From Hyphomicrobiales bacterium (GTDB taxonomy: Bacteria; Pseudomonadota; Alphaproteobacteria; Rhizobiales; Rhizobiaceae), in NCBI GenBank assembly GCA_900469475.1, contig UBXG01000017.1, forward strand, positions 62,001-126,000: a stretch of DNA of 64,000 nucleotides, given 5' to 3'. The position numbers and the translations under genes were made by a program. The notes under the pieces were generated by a model. That model did no database searches. It was not told where the DNA came from and saw nothing but the letters and a program-made list of their open reading frames with translations. Shown here piece after piece: positions 1-7,593 of this stretch (its first letter is position 1; each line of letters starts with the position of its first letter).

Positions 1-220
1 CTTCGGTGATCGTGCCCGCAGCTTCCTTGCCGAGCGGCAATGGAAACTGAGGTGCCTTGTAGAGGCCGGATCGAAAATAGACATCGATGAAGTTGAGGCC
101 GATCGCGGCGTGACGAAGCTGCACCTCACCCGCGCCGGGAGGTGGCAAATCCACCTCCTCCAGCTTCATGACCTCCGGACCGCCATTTTCATGAATGCGG
201 ATAACCTTGGTCTTCTTCAT
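1..220 (-). CDS. Quinone oxidoreductase (zinc-type alcohol dehydrogenase-like family), 3' part outside window
   Basis: Only the first 73 codons lie in the window; the rest runs off the left edge. The ATG is at 220-218. The N-terminus has the GroES-like start typical of NADPH:quinone reductases of the MDR superfamily: a beta-hairpin opening (VIRIHENGGPEVM), then the HAAIGLNFIDVYFRSGLY segment and the GKEAAGTI motif. Family members reduce quinones with one or two electrons from NADPH in the cytosol. The start lies 12 bases after the stop of the phosphatidylcholine synthase gene on the same strand, so the two are probably cotranscribed. The family call is firm; the exact substrate is not known. 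Confidence 0.85.
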   Translation of the reverse strand, partial: MKKTKVIRIHENGGPEVMKLEEVDLPPPGAGEVQLRHAAIGLNFIDVYFRSGLYKAPQFPLPLGKEAAGTITE

Positions 221-232
221 GATGCACAATCC

Positions 233-958
233 TCACTGACGTCCGAGCGACGGGAAAAACTGCAGCACGGCACCGATGCAATAGAGATAGATACCGCTGA
301 TGATGAAGAGGACAATGGCCCATTGCGGCATGACGAAATGCATCAGCAGCGAATAGATGCCGAGTGCCGACCAGAAGAGAAATATGCCAAGGTTCAGCGG
401 CCGCAAGCGCTTGACACGCACGGGGTGCAGAAAATTGATCGGCAGAAAGGTCAGGACGACGGAAACGCCGACAAGGATCATGGCCGTCGTGGCGCTGGCG
501 CCGATGACGAAAAGCGTGAAGATCACCATGTTCCAGACGACCGGGAAACCGGAGAAGAAATATTCGTCCGTCTTCATGCCGGTATCGGCGTAATAGATGG
601 CACTGGAAACGACAATCATCCCGGCTGCGACAAACGACCAGGGCTCGCCGATCATGCCGCTCTCATAGAGCGCGAATGCCGGCAGGAGCACGTAGGTCAC
701 GTAATCGATGATATTGTCGAGCGTATCGCCGGACCAGTTTGGCAACACTTCCTTGACGCGGACCTTGCGTGCGATCGGCCCATCGATGCCGTCGACCAGC
801 AGCGCCAGGCCAAGCCACCAGAACATATCGACAAAGCGATGTTCTGATGCCGCGACGACGCCGAGAAAGGCGAGAAACGATCCGGATGCCGTCAGTATAT
901 GAACGGAGAAGGCACGCATCTCCGCATAAGGCACCCGCTTGTAATTGAAGATTTTCAT
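233..958 (-). CDS. pcs: Phosphatidylcholine synthase
   Basis: Encodes a 241-residue membrane enzyme that condenses CDP-diacylglycerol with choline to give phosphatidylcholine in one step, a pathway characteristic of rhizobia and related bacteria. The CDP-alcohol phosphotransferase signature is visible near residues 55-85 as DGIDGPIAR, then SGDTLDNIIDYV, supplying the metal-binding aspartates. About eight hydrophobic segments follow through to the C-terminus, as expected for an inner-membrane enzyme. I chose the ATG at 958, which is preceded by a GGGGCGG stretch and gives the length usual for rhizobial Pcs; a GTG at 967 would add three residues. Confidence 0.93.
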   Translation of the reverse strand: MKIFNYKRVPYAEMRAFSVHILTASGSFLAFLGVVAASEHRFVDMFWWLGLALLVDGIDGPIARKVRVKEVLPNWSGDTLDNIIDYVTYVLLPAFALYESGMIGEPWSFVAAGMIVVSSAIYYADTGMKTDEYFFSGFPVVWNMVIFTLFVIGASATTAMILVGVSVVLTFLPINFLHPVRVKRLRPLNLGIFLFWSALGIYSLLMHFVMPQWAIVLFIISGIYLYCIGAVLQFFPSLGRQ

Positions 959-1170
959 CCGCCCCACGACTCGTCAGCTTATTCACCTGCCCCGGCAGGC
1001 GGTTTTTCTTGCTAATATGCATCCTTTGGTCGGCATCGCCAGCGCAAAAGCGTTTATCTGGGCACGCTAGCGCGACTTACTGTCATTTTCACCCGTTGCG
1101 ATGTTTCATCCCATGGATTTCAACAGGCTAAGCGCTTATTTTCAGTACCGAAGGTAATTGAGGCATCGAT

Positions 1171-2373
1171 ATGAAGCAGATTGAAGTGGCCGTTATCGGC
1201 GGTGGGCTCGCCGGCATGATCACGGCTTTCGCGCTGGCGCGCGGCGGAAGATCCGTCGCCCTTGTGGCCGCGCCGCACAACAAAGCCGACAAGCGGACCA
1301 CGGCGCTGATGGATCAATCGATCCGCTTTCTGGAGCGACTGACACTATGGGAGAAGATCGCGCCTTCGGCGGCGGCGCTGACCACGATGCGCATCATCGA
1401 TGGCACGTCACGGCTGCTGCGGGCGCCGACGGTCTCGTTCCGGGCATCGGAAATCGACCTGGATGCCTTCGGTTACAATATTCCGAATGCCGTGTTGCTG
1501 GACAACCTCAGCCAAGCCATCGAAGCGGAAGGCAATGTCAGCCGCATCGAAGCCACGGCTTCCGAAATCGCCTTCCGCGACGATGGTGTCGCGATCACGC
1601 TCGACAATGGTGATTCGATCGAAGCTGCATTCGTCGTCGGCGCGGACGGCCGCAATTCGATGGTGCGAGAGACCCTCGGGATCAAAACCAAGGGCTGGTC
1701 CTATCCGCAATCGGCAATGGTTCTGAATTTTTCACATAGCCTGCCGCATCAGAACATCTCCACGGAATTCCACACCGAAAGCGGCCCCTTCACGCAGGTA
1801 CCCCTGCCCGGCAGACGCTCCAGTCTCGTCTGGGTGCAGAAGCCGACCGAAGCCGCTGCCAACGCGGAGAAGTCGCTCGAAGAACTCGGCCGGCTGGTCG
1901 AGGAGCGGATGCAGTCGATGCTCGGCCAGGTCACAATCGAGGACAGCTTGCAGGTTTGGCCGCTTTCCGGCATGACGGCCTACCGTTTCGGCAAGGGTCG
2001 CGCCGCGCTGATCGGCGAAGCAGCTCATGTCTTCCCGCCGATCGGCGCGCAGGGCCTCAATCTCAGCCTTCGCGATATCCTGGCTTTGTCGGACATTCTC
2101 TGCTCGCGCGCCGACCTTCCGATCCCGGCGACATCGGGCGACAATTTCGATCGCAAGAGGCGCGCCGATATTGTCAGCCGCACGGCGAGTGTCGATCTCC
2201 TCAATCGCTCGCTTCTGTCGGATTTTCTGCCCGTGCAGATGCTGCGGGCAGCAGGCCTGCATGTGCTTTCGGCCATCGCGCCGCTCCGCAACATCGTCAT
2301 GCGCGAGGGCATCGAACCCGGCGGCGGCCTGCGCAATTTTTCCTCGGCGTTACGGGAAAAGCTGCGCCGGTAA
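1171..2373 (+). CDS. UbiH/UbiF/COQ6-family FAD-dependent monooxygenase
   Basis: A 400-residue flavoprotein hydroxylase related to the enzymes that hydroxylate the ubiquinone ring. It has the N-terminal Rossmann dinucleotide motif (IGGGLAG, residues 9-15), the central DG motif (VVGADGRNSMVRE) and the C-terminal FAD ribose motif, here ALIGEAAHVFPPIGAQGLN. In that motif Glu stands where the classic form has Asp (GDAAH). A Shine-Dalgarno GAGG precedes the ATG. The gene stands alone on the plus strand; its last 24 bases overlap the end of the convergent transporter gene. Ubiquinone ring hydroxylation is the likely role, but which ring position cannot be read from sequence. Confidence 0.85.
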   Translation: MKQIEVAVIGGGLAGMITAFALARGGRSVALVAAPHNKADKRTTALMDQSIRFLERLTLWEKIAPSAAALTTMRIIDGTSRLLRAPTVSFRASEIDLDAFGYNIPNAVLLDNLSQAIEAEGNVSRIEATASEIAFRDDGVAITLDNGDSIEAAFVVGADGRNSMVRETLGIKTKGWSYPQSAMVLNFSHSLPHQNISTEFHTESGPFTQVPLPGRRSSLVWVQKPTEAAANAEKSLEELGRLVEERMQSMLGQVTIEDSLQVWPLSGMTAYRFGKGRAALIGEAAHVFPPIGAQGLNLSLRDILALSDILCSRADLPIPATSGDNFDRKRRADIVSRTASVDLLNRSLLSDFLPVQMLRAAGLHVLSAIAPLRNIVMREGIEPGGGLRNFSSALREKLRR

Positions 2374-3312
2374 GACGCCCGACTTTATCAGGTAAAGCAC
2401 CAGTGAAACCGTCACCACGGAACAGGCCGTGGTGATCAGGATAGTGGCGGAGGCCCGCTCCTGCCAGACACCATATTGCTGACCGATGACAAAGACATTC
2501 GTTGCCGTCGGCAATGCCGCCAGCAACACGGCTGCCTCGATCCAGATCGGATCAAAGCCGCCGACCGCCTGCAAAACGATATAGACCACAAGGGGATGCA
2601 GGACGAGTTTTGCCGGCACGATGTAGCCGATTTCGACCGGAATCCGCTTGAGCGGGCGCAGCGCGAGCGTCACACCCATGGCAAATAGTGCGCAAGGAGC
2701 AGCAGCTTGCGCGAGATAATTGACAAATCGCTCGAAGGCGATCGGTTGATGCAGCGATAACGCAGCCACGACGAAACCAAGCGCCGTCGACAGGATGAAA
2801 GGGTGCAACAGCACCTTCCGGGTGATATCCGCGGCAACGCGCCATGGCGAGCGCTTGTCGCCGCCTTCCAACGCCATCAGGGCAGGCGCAACGATGAAAT
2901 GCAGTGCGTTTTCAAAGCATACGATCAGCGCTACCGGAACCGCGGCCCTTTCCCCCAGAGCCAACAGCGCAAGCCCCGGCCCCATGTAGCCGATGTTGCC
3001 ATAGGCTCCCGCAAAGCCCTGGATGGTGCTGTCGGCAACCGAATTGCGACACAGGAAACGGCCGATCAGAAACAGCAGCAGGAAAATCGAGTAAGTCGCG
3101 GCGATATCGGTGGCGATGAAGTCGATCCGGGTCAGCTCGTCGATCGGTGTTTGCGACACAAGCTTGAAAAACAGTGCCGGCAACGCGGCATAGATGATGA
3201 ACGTGTTCAACCAGCCGAGCGCCTCGGCCGGCTGCTTCGTAACGCGTGCGGCGACGTAGCCGACCAGGATCAGCCCAAAGAACGGCAGCAACAGACCAAC
3301 AATATCAGCCAT
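2350..3312 (-). CDS. AEC-family (auxin efflux carrier-type) permease
   Basis: About 320 residues with roughly ten hydrophobic segments in the two five-helix halves typical of the AEC/bile-acid-sodium symporter fold. The N-terminus (MADIVGLLLPFFGLILVGYV) and the central ALPALFFKL and GNIGYMGPGLALLALG stretches fit this family of inner-membrane carriers for small carboxylates such as malonate or malate. The substrate cannot be predicted. I chose the ATG at 3312 because the hydrophobic first helix begins there; an in-frame ATG at 3339 would add nine hydrophilic residues and neither has a strong Shine-Dalgarno. The 3' end overlaps the convergent hydroxylase gene by 24 bases. Confidence 0.82.
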   Translation of the reverse strand: MADIVGLLLPFFGLILVGYVAARVTKQPAEALGWLNTFIIYAALPALFFKLVSQTPIDELTRIDFIATDIAATYSIFLLLFLIGRFLCRNSVADSTIQGFAGAYGNIGYMGPGLALLALGERAAVPVALIVCFENALHFIVAPALMALEGGDKRSPWRVAADITRKVLLHPFILSTALGFVVAALSLHQPIAFERFVNYLAQAAAPCALFAMGVTLALRPLKRIPVEIGYIVPAKLVLHPLVVYIVLQAVGGFDPIWIEAAVLLAALPTATNVFVIGQQYGVWQERASATILITTACSVVTVSLVLYLIKSGVLPAQLFP

Positions 3313-3376
3313 GGGGGTCAGCCATCGGGCATGTTCCATTTGCCGAGAAGAACGAGAGGCGAAAATATCGCCCGAC

Positions 3377-4129
3377 TTAGCCGATTTTCATCAGGATCGG
3401 AAAGGTCTGCTGAAACCAGATCGCCATGTCGCTGATATAGCCGAAGATGAAGGCGAGACCGGTGAGCACCAAAAGCCCACCCATGATCCGTTCGACCGTG
3501 CCGAGATGACGGCGGAAACGGGAGAGAAAACGCATGAAGGCACCGGAAAAGCCGGCGGCGATCCAGAAGGGAATGGCGAGCCCGAGCGAATAGACGGCGA
3601 GCAGGCCAGCGCCCGCGCCGACCGTTTCGCGCGATGCGGCAATGCCGAGAATAGCGCCGAGCACCGGGCCGATGCAGGGCGTCCAGCCGAAGGCGAAAGC
3701 AAGGCCCATGATATAGGCGCCCGTCAGCGTCGCCGGCTTGCCGCCGCTCTGGAAGCGCGCCTCCCGGGCCAGAAGGCCGATGCGGAAGACACCGAGGAAG
3801 TTCAACCCCATGATGACGATGATCAAACCGCCGATCTTGGCGAGAATATCGAGATGCTGGCGCAGAAGCATGCCGATCGAGGACGCACCGGCGCCGAGCG
3901 CGATGAATACTGTGGCAAACCCCAGCGTGAAGAACAGCGCCGACATCAACACATTGCCGCGGATGCCCGGTGCCTGAGCGACGGCCACTCCGCCGCCGCG
4001 AAACTGCTCGACCGAAATTCCCGCCATGTAACAGAGATAAGGCGGCACGAGCGGCAGCACGCAGGGTGAAAGAAACGAAAGCGCTCCGGCGACCAAAGCA
4101 CTCAGAAGCGAAATATCGGCAAGCGACAC
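3377..4129 (-). CDS. ccdA: Cytochrome c biogenesis protein CcdA / DsbD-type transmembrane thiol transporter
   Basis: A 250-residue inner-membrane protein that moves reducing power across the membrane to periplasmic thiol proteins, used in cytochrome c maturation. Six hydrophobic segments are visible. The two redox cysteines sit in the two pseudo-symmetric halves: SPCVLPLVPPYL near residue 23 and FGWTPCIGPVLGAIL in the second half, matching the family. No fused thioredoxin domain is present, so it is the short CcdA form and not full DsbD. The gene lies 64 bases upstream of the AEC permease on the same strand; the functional link between them is unclear. Confidence 0.9.
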   Translation of the reverse strand: MSLADISLLSALVAGALSFLSPCVLPLVPPYLCYMAGISVEQFRGGGVAVAQAPGIRGNVLMSALFFTLGFATVFIALGAGASSIGMLLRQHLDILAKIGGLIIVIMGLNFLGVFRIGLLAREARFQSGGKPATLTGAYIMGLAFAFGWTPCIGPVLGAILGIAASRETVGAGAGLLAVYSLGLAIPFWIAAGFSGAFMRFLSRFRRHLGTVERIMGGLLVLTGLAFIFGYISDMAIWFQQTFPILMKIG

Positions 4130-4411
4130 GATGGACTCCGGCTATATCATTCCGATCCCCTTCCTAACGGCGCGGGTATCGGAAAGCCAATCACCTTTTC
4201 GAGCGGGCGGCATCTTGCCTTAAAGTTGACGGAATTGGGAAAGCTGCAGCCTGTTGCAAAACCGCGATTTTCCCCGATTTTCCGGGCGGGAACAGGCATC
4301 CGCAAGCTGCTCGATGAGCGAATTGCATTTGTAAAAATATTGGTTCAAGCTGTTGATGTTCGTCGGACAACGCACATTCCACTCAAGCTAGTCAGCAGAG
4401 GAAAAGCCCCA

Positions 4412-4693
4412 ATGAGAATTGCTACCATGTTCACGACTGCAGCCTTTGTCGCACTCTTCAGCGTAAGCGCGATGGCACAAACGGCAACTACTCCGAGCAC
4501 GACGACAACGACTACGCCAAGTGCAACCACGTCGGCTCCATCGACGACCAACACGATGAAGCCAAAGGCAATGAAGCCCGCTCAAACCGCGGTTTCGAAG
4601 GCATGTTCGGCCCAGGCCGATGCCAAGGGCCTGCATGGAAAGGCGCGCGCCAAATTCCGAAGCGATTGCAAGAAGAACGGCGGCAAGGCCTAG
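4412..4693 (+). CDS. PsiF-repeat small exported protein
   Basis: A 93-residue protein with a clear signal peptide (residues 1-22, ending AMA before Gln), a low-complexity Thr/Pro/Ser stretch (about 23-57), and a C-terminal PsiF-like module (ACSAQADAKGLHGKARAKF followed by SDCKKNG) containing two cysteines. The PsiF repeat is named after an E. coli phosphate-starvation-inducible protein, but its function is unknown, and nothing here shows phosphate control. The ATG at 4412 follows AGAGGA at a good distance; upstream in-frame starts would bury the signal peptide, so I rejected them. It probably acts in the periplasm. Confidence 0.82.
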   Translation: MRIATMFTTAAFVALFSVSAMAQTATTPSTTTTTTPSATTSAPSTTNTMKPKAMKPAQTAVSKACSAQADAKGLHGKARAKFRSDCKKNGGKA

Positions 4694-4881
4694 ACTTTTT
4701 CACTCTGAAATCGCGGTCAACTTTACCATCCAGCTGGCGGTAAGGTTGATCGCGACCGGTTCGTTACTCTCACGCAAAATTCAGATGAAATGCCAGGCCT
4801 CGGCGAAAAATCGCGTCAACCGGATTTGAATTTCGTTCAATCGTTCAGGTGGCTACCAAATGTATGAGCAGCAGTTATCGC

Positions 4882-5082
4882 TCATGCATCTCTCGGTTTG
4901 CGCTCCTTTGTCGCCGGATCGGTCTTGCCCTCCGCAAGCCTATTTCTGGGATCGGCAACGACTGAAGCTCCATCCTTTTCCCTATTCATTCGATCGCTCT
5001 GATGCGCCTTGCTGTGCTGTATCTTTGCCAGCGCTTGCTTCTTCTCACGTTCGCCATTCGATTCATGTCGATCCTGTGCCAA
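4882..5082 (-). CDS. Small hydrophilic hypothetical protein with strong Shine-Dalgarno
   Basis: Sixty-six residues starting with TTG at 5082. The start is supported by a near-perfect AAGGAGG at about 5091-5097, eight bases upstream. The protein is very rich in Lys, Arg, Glu, Asp and Gln (for example EREKKQALAKIQHSKAHQ), with no hydrophobic segment, so it is a soluble and perhaps disordered or helical cytoplasmic protein. I do not recognise a domain. A sequence fitting the EcfG/RpoE2 stress promoter pattern lies 27-52 bases upstream (5109-5134), which suggests induction in stationary phase or under stress. Confidence 0.65.
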   Translation of the reverse strand: MAQDRHESNGEREKKQALAKIQHSKAHQSDRMNREKDGASVVADPRNRLAEGKTDPATKERKPRDA

Positions 5083-5108
5083 GGCGTGCCTCCTTTTTGT
5101 TAAAGAGG

Positions 5109-5134
5109 GAACTCACCTGATGAAATTAGGTTCC
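5109..5134 (-). promoter_or_regulatory. Candidate EcfG/RpoE2 general-stress promoter
   Basis: Reading the minus strand, GGAAC (5134-5130) is followed after 18 bases by TT within GTTC (5112-5109). This matches the GGAAC-N18/19-TT pattern described for the alphaproteobacterial general-stress sigma factor. It sits just upstream of the small hydrophilic gene starting at 5082, leaving a short leader with the Shine-Dalgarno. The -10 half is weaker than the full CGTT form, and matches this loose do occur by chance. Confidence 0.45.
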
Positions 5135-5326
5135 GATCGAAGGCACGACACAATTATGCTCAGCGGTCCCTATCCCACTAACGAGCGGATTTGTTGTCTT
5201 CGAATTAGGCAAATGCCGCTTCTCTGTACTTTTAGCGACATATAATATAATAATGCGACGACAGGCGTGAAACGAATCTTGAATTCCATCCGTTTAAGCT
5301 TCGCTGCCATGCGAGGAGTGCTGATC

Positions 5327-5437
5327 ATGACGTCGATCGAAAGAAAGAAACTCGCGCGGCTTGTTATGCTCAAATTGCTGCCGATCTTCGGTGGACTGAC
5401 AGCGGTCGCAGTCGTTGCGCTCTCAACAATCGCGTAA
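5327..5437 (+). CDS. Putative 36-residue single-pass membrane protein
   Basis: A very short reading frame encoding a basic N-terminus (MTSIERKKLARLVML) followed by a hydrophobic stretch (LLPIFGGLTAVAVVALSTIA) that would form one membrane helix reaching almost to the C-terminus. AGGAG lies nine bases before the ATG at 5327; an in-frame ATG at 5309 would add six residues but lacks that site. I do not recognise a family. The basic-then-hydrophobic layout and the ribosome-binding site favour a real small protein, but the length leaves this tentative. Confidence 0.42.
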   Translation: MTSIERKKLARLVMLKLLPIFGGLTAVAVVALSTIA

Positions 5438-5527
5438 GTACCGGTCACGACCTCCGCAGAGGCGAGCGCGGTAATATCGCTATCGGGGATATGGAATCTT
5501 GCTGCTCGATATTGCGCCTGCCCAACG

Positions 5528-6004
5528 TCAGGAACAGTCGGTGCTGTCGACCGAAAACGAATAGTCCCTGCCCTTCAGCTGATAGATGTAATTCGCCAAA
5601 GATGCTTCGCCGGAACTGAATTTCGGCAGTAGGAAGTCGCAGAGATCCGTAAGCTGCGCGGATTTGACGAGAGGCGGATCGAAATCGTCATCATCGTCAT
5701 CGAGATCGTAGAAATAGCTATAGATGTGATCGCTGAGGTCTATCTTCGTCAGCGTGGTTTTCTGGTCGATCTTCTTAGGCAAATCCTTGTTGGCGAAGAT
5801 CACCGGATAACGCTCGGAGAGGTAGGGGATCACAAGCCGCTCGGTCGCGGGCGCGGTGATCGCGATTCCGAGAAGCGGCAGCACTCTCAAGGCTATAGAA
5901 AACCTCCTGCCCGCGATCAGCCCGGCCAAAAGGCCCAAGGATACCAGCAACCCGCAAACGATTGCATAAATCTCCCACAGAGACAGCTCTGCCACGAATT
6001 CCAT
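5528..6004 (-). CDS. Uncharacterised membrane protein with an Asp-rich tract
   Basis: A 158-residue protein I do not recognise. Two hydrophobic segments (about residues 11-31 and 36-52) precede a hydrophilic C-terminal domain of about 105 residues. That domain contains an acidic run, YDLDDDDDDFDPP (residues 99-111), and two cysteines (122 and 157). The layout suggests two membrane helices with the C-terminal domain on one side, possibly binding cations through the Asp run; that is inference. A close match to the EcfG general-stress promoter (6091-6116) lies about 90 bases upstream, so it may be a stress-induced envelope protein. The Shine-Dalgarno before the ATG is weak. Confidence 0.65.
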   Translation of the reverse strand: MEFVAELSLWEIYAIVCGLLVSLGLLAGLIAGRRFSIALRVLPLLGIAITAPATERLVIPYLSERYPVIFANKDLPKKIDQKTTLTKIDLSDHIYSYFYDLDDDDDDFDPPLVKSAQLTDLCDFLLPKFSSGEASLANYIYQLKGRDYSFSVDSTDCS

Positions 6005-6090
6005 TATTCGCCCGTCGTCTTCACCAACAGTTCTATTGATGAAGCTATGATACTATCAAATCGAGATTCGTCACCAGCCAATTCGGACTA

Positions 6091-6116
6091 AACGTCATCA
6101 ACAACCTGTGCGTTCC
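6091..6116 (-). promoter_or_regulatory. Candidate EcfG/RpoE2 general-stress promoter (strong match)
   Basis: On the minus strand GGAAC (6116-6112) and CGTT (6094-6091) are separated by exactly 17 bases. This is the full GGAAC-N16/17-CGTT consensus reported for EcfG-type sigma factors of alphaproteobacteria, and it also fits the GGAAC-N18/19-TT form used for Sinorhizobium RpoE2. It points at the membrane-protein gene starting at 6004, leaving a leader of roughly 80 bases. It lies outside any recognised gene. Confidence 0.55.
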
Positions 6117-6233
6117 GGTTGACGGACGAAAGCGCGATGCGAACAGAGGCAAGACAATCAGCGAGATTCAGCAATGCAAAAACTGCGAAGATTGCCGGGC
6201 TGTGCGTGGCCTTCGGGCAGGCTCATGATCGTT

Positions 6234-6410
6234 CTAATGAACCAACTTCGCAACCTGGGGGACAGTTTGCATTGCGCTCTCGTGCCGTCCGGAAGTCAAT
6301 CCGATGATGACCGCAACCGCAGCGACCATTATGTAAATAATGGTGCCTTTAGGCTTTCGGTCCGATAAGCAACGCCTTGTCGACTCTAATGAACGCGGAT
6401 GGTCAGACAT
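6234..6410 (-). CDS. Putative 58-residue single-pass membrane protein
   Basis: The ATG at 6410 follows AAGGA with five bases between, a good ribosome-binding arrangement. The product has a basic, hydrophilic N-terminus (to about residue 22), one hydrophobic segment (TIIYIMVAAVAVIIGLTS) and a short tail. I recognise no family. A longer version starting at 6440 is open but lacks a ribosome-binding site. It is one of several short frames in this gene-poor stretch and could be spurious. Confidence 0.4.
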   Translation of the reverse strand: MSDHPRSLESTRRCLSDRKPKGTIIYIMVAAVAVIIGLTSGRHESAMQTVPQVAKLVH

Positions 6411-6689
6411 CTTGATCCTTTGGTATTTAAGAGCGCTCATTTATTGGATCAGCGAGCTCAGTTAAATATCTCGATTCGCGCATCTCCCTTGCAGGCAGCG
6501 AATACCGGGTTATTCTTGTGCCTAGGTTGCTCGGTAAAAAATTGGCCCTTCCTGTTTGCGTGCCGCATCTTGGCCGGGTGCCTGGTCTAGGTAACGGCGA
6601 TATCACTGGAAAATCGAGCAATACGAAAATCCGCACCTTCGCCTAAGGGCGTTTGGCGACCTATCTCTCCGGGCTGGACAAAGAAACGA

Positions 6690-6765
6690 TGGTGAGAGCG
6701 ATGGGATTCGAACCCATGACCTACTGATTAAAAGTCAGTTGCTCTACCGACTGAGCTACGCTCTC
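6690..6765 (-). tRNA. tRNA-Lys (anticodon TTT)
   Basis: Read on the minus strand the sequence folds as a full cloverleaf: acceptor stem GAGAGCG pairing with CGCTCTC, D-arm TAGCTCAGTCGGTAGAGC, anticodon arm with loop CTTTTAA (anticodon TTT, lysine), and T-arm ATGGG-TTCGAAT-CCCAT. The discriminator base is A, and the CCA end is encoded at 6692-6690. Confidence 0.97.
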
Positions 6766-7142
6766 CCTCTCCGCTGGCAGAAGCTGCCCCGGCTGGAAGT
6801 GCGCGGAACATATGCAGACGCCTTATTGTGGTCAACCCATAAAATTGCGGTTGTCAGCGGCCGAGGATGCTTTTCCTCGCCTCACTACCACGAAACGACG
6901 CCATAGGGCCGAAGAAGCCGCCCGTTCTTCAGGAAAATCAGAACTCCGGCGCCAGCGACGAATGAGCTCAGGCAAGACAATCGATTCTCAGAGACCCAAA
7001 CAACCGTAACAATTTCCCTTAATAATCAGGCTTGCAATGAACGGATCAATCGGCTCGCCATGCGCAACAGTTGGGGTGCGAATCGTTTTTGGTGTATATC
7101 AGCTATTGTTAACAACCTGTCGGGCCCTCAGGAGGTTCTTTT
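6766..7142. other. Intergenic region between tRNA-Lys and the GlsB-type gene
   Basis: This stretch of 377 bases should contain the tRNA-Lys promoter (minus strand, just right of 6766) and the promoter of the gene at 7143. I see no convincing coding frame, repeat or hairpin. A frame at 6812-7009 has no ribosome-binding site and an arginine-rich composition typical of non-coding GC-rich DNA. Confidence 0.6.
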
Positions 7143-7400
7143 ATGGAAGACGCAAACGTAGGTTGGATTGCAGCAATTATCATCGGCGGTTTGGCTGGCT
7201 GGTTCGCCGAGATGATCATGAAGAGCAACACCGGCATCGTCATGAACATCATCCTCGGCATTGTTGGCGCGCTCGTCGCCAGCTGGCTGTTCCGTGCCCT
7301 CGGCATCGCGCTGCCGTTTCATGTATGGCTGAACTATCTGGTCACTGGCTTCATCGGCGCCTGCATTCTTATTTTCATCGGGCGATTGATCAGGCGATAG
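7143..7400 (+). CDS. GlsB/YeaQ/YmgE-family small membrane protein
   Basis: An 85-residue protein made almost entirely of three membrane helices with the family's glycine-rich signature: IIIGGLAGWFAEMIM in the first, MNIILGIVGALVASWLF in the second and TGFIGACILIFIGRLIRR at the end. AGGAGG precedes the ATG. Members are often called transglycosylase-associated proteins and are commonly stress-induced, but their molecular function is not established. Two paralogues lie at 29826-30074 and 30145-30399. A strong terminator hairpin follows at 7441. Confidence 0.9.
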   Translation: MEDANVGWIAAIIIGGLAGWFAEMIMKSNTGIVMNIILGIVGALVASWLFRALGIALPFHVWLNYLVTGFIGACILIFIGRLIRR

Positions 7401-7440
7401 CAGCGTATCGGGCTGCATACGCCCGAATTGGGAAGAGGAA

Positions 7441-7477
7441 AAAAGGGAAGGCGGAGCAAATCGCCTTCCCTTTTTTG
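7441..7477 (+). terminator. Rho-independent terminator of the GlsB-type gene
   Basis: AAAAGGGAAGGCG (7441-7453) and CGCCTTCCCTTTT (7462-7474) form a perfect 13-bp stem with an 8-base loop, followed by further T residues. It lies 40 bases after the stop codon at 7400. Confidence 0.9.
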
Positions 7478-7593
7478 TTGCGTGAGCCCCGGCGGAAGGC
7501 TGCCTTTAGCGGAGGCAACGCGACTTTCAAGGTCTTTCCAAGCTCCACCTTGGCGCTATCTATCGGATGAGGAACCGAAAGGAGGTTGGAAAC

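Noticed and set aside
5170..5448. A 92-codon frame on the minus strand
   Set aside because: No ribosome-binding site, Ser/Thr-rich composition, and it overlaps the better-supported short plus-strand frame at 5327.
6690..6765. An integration site or genomic island at tRNA-Lys
   Set aside because: No integrase gene, no repeat of the tRNA 3' end and no marked change in base composition were seen on either side.
6812..7009. A 65-codon plus-strand frame after tRNA-Lys
   Set aside because: No ribosome-binding site and an arginine/serine composition typical of non-coding DNA.
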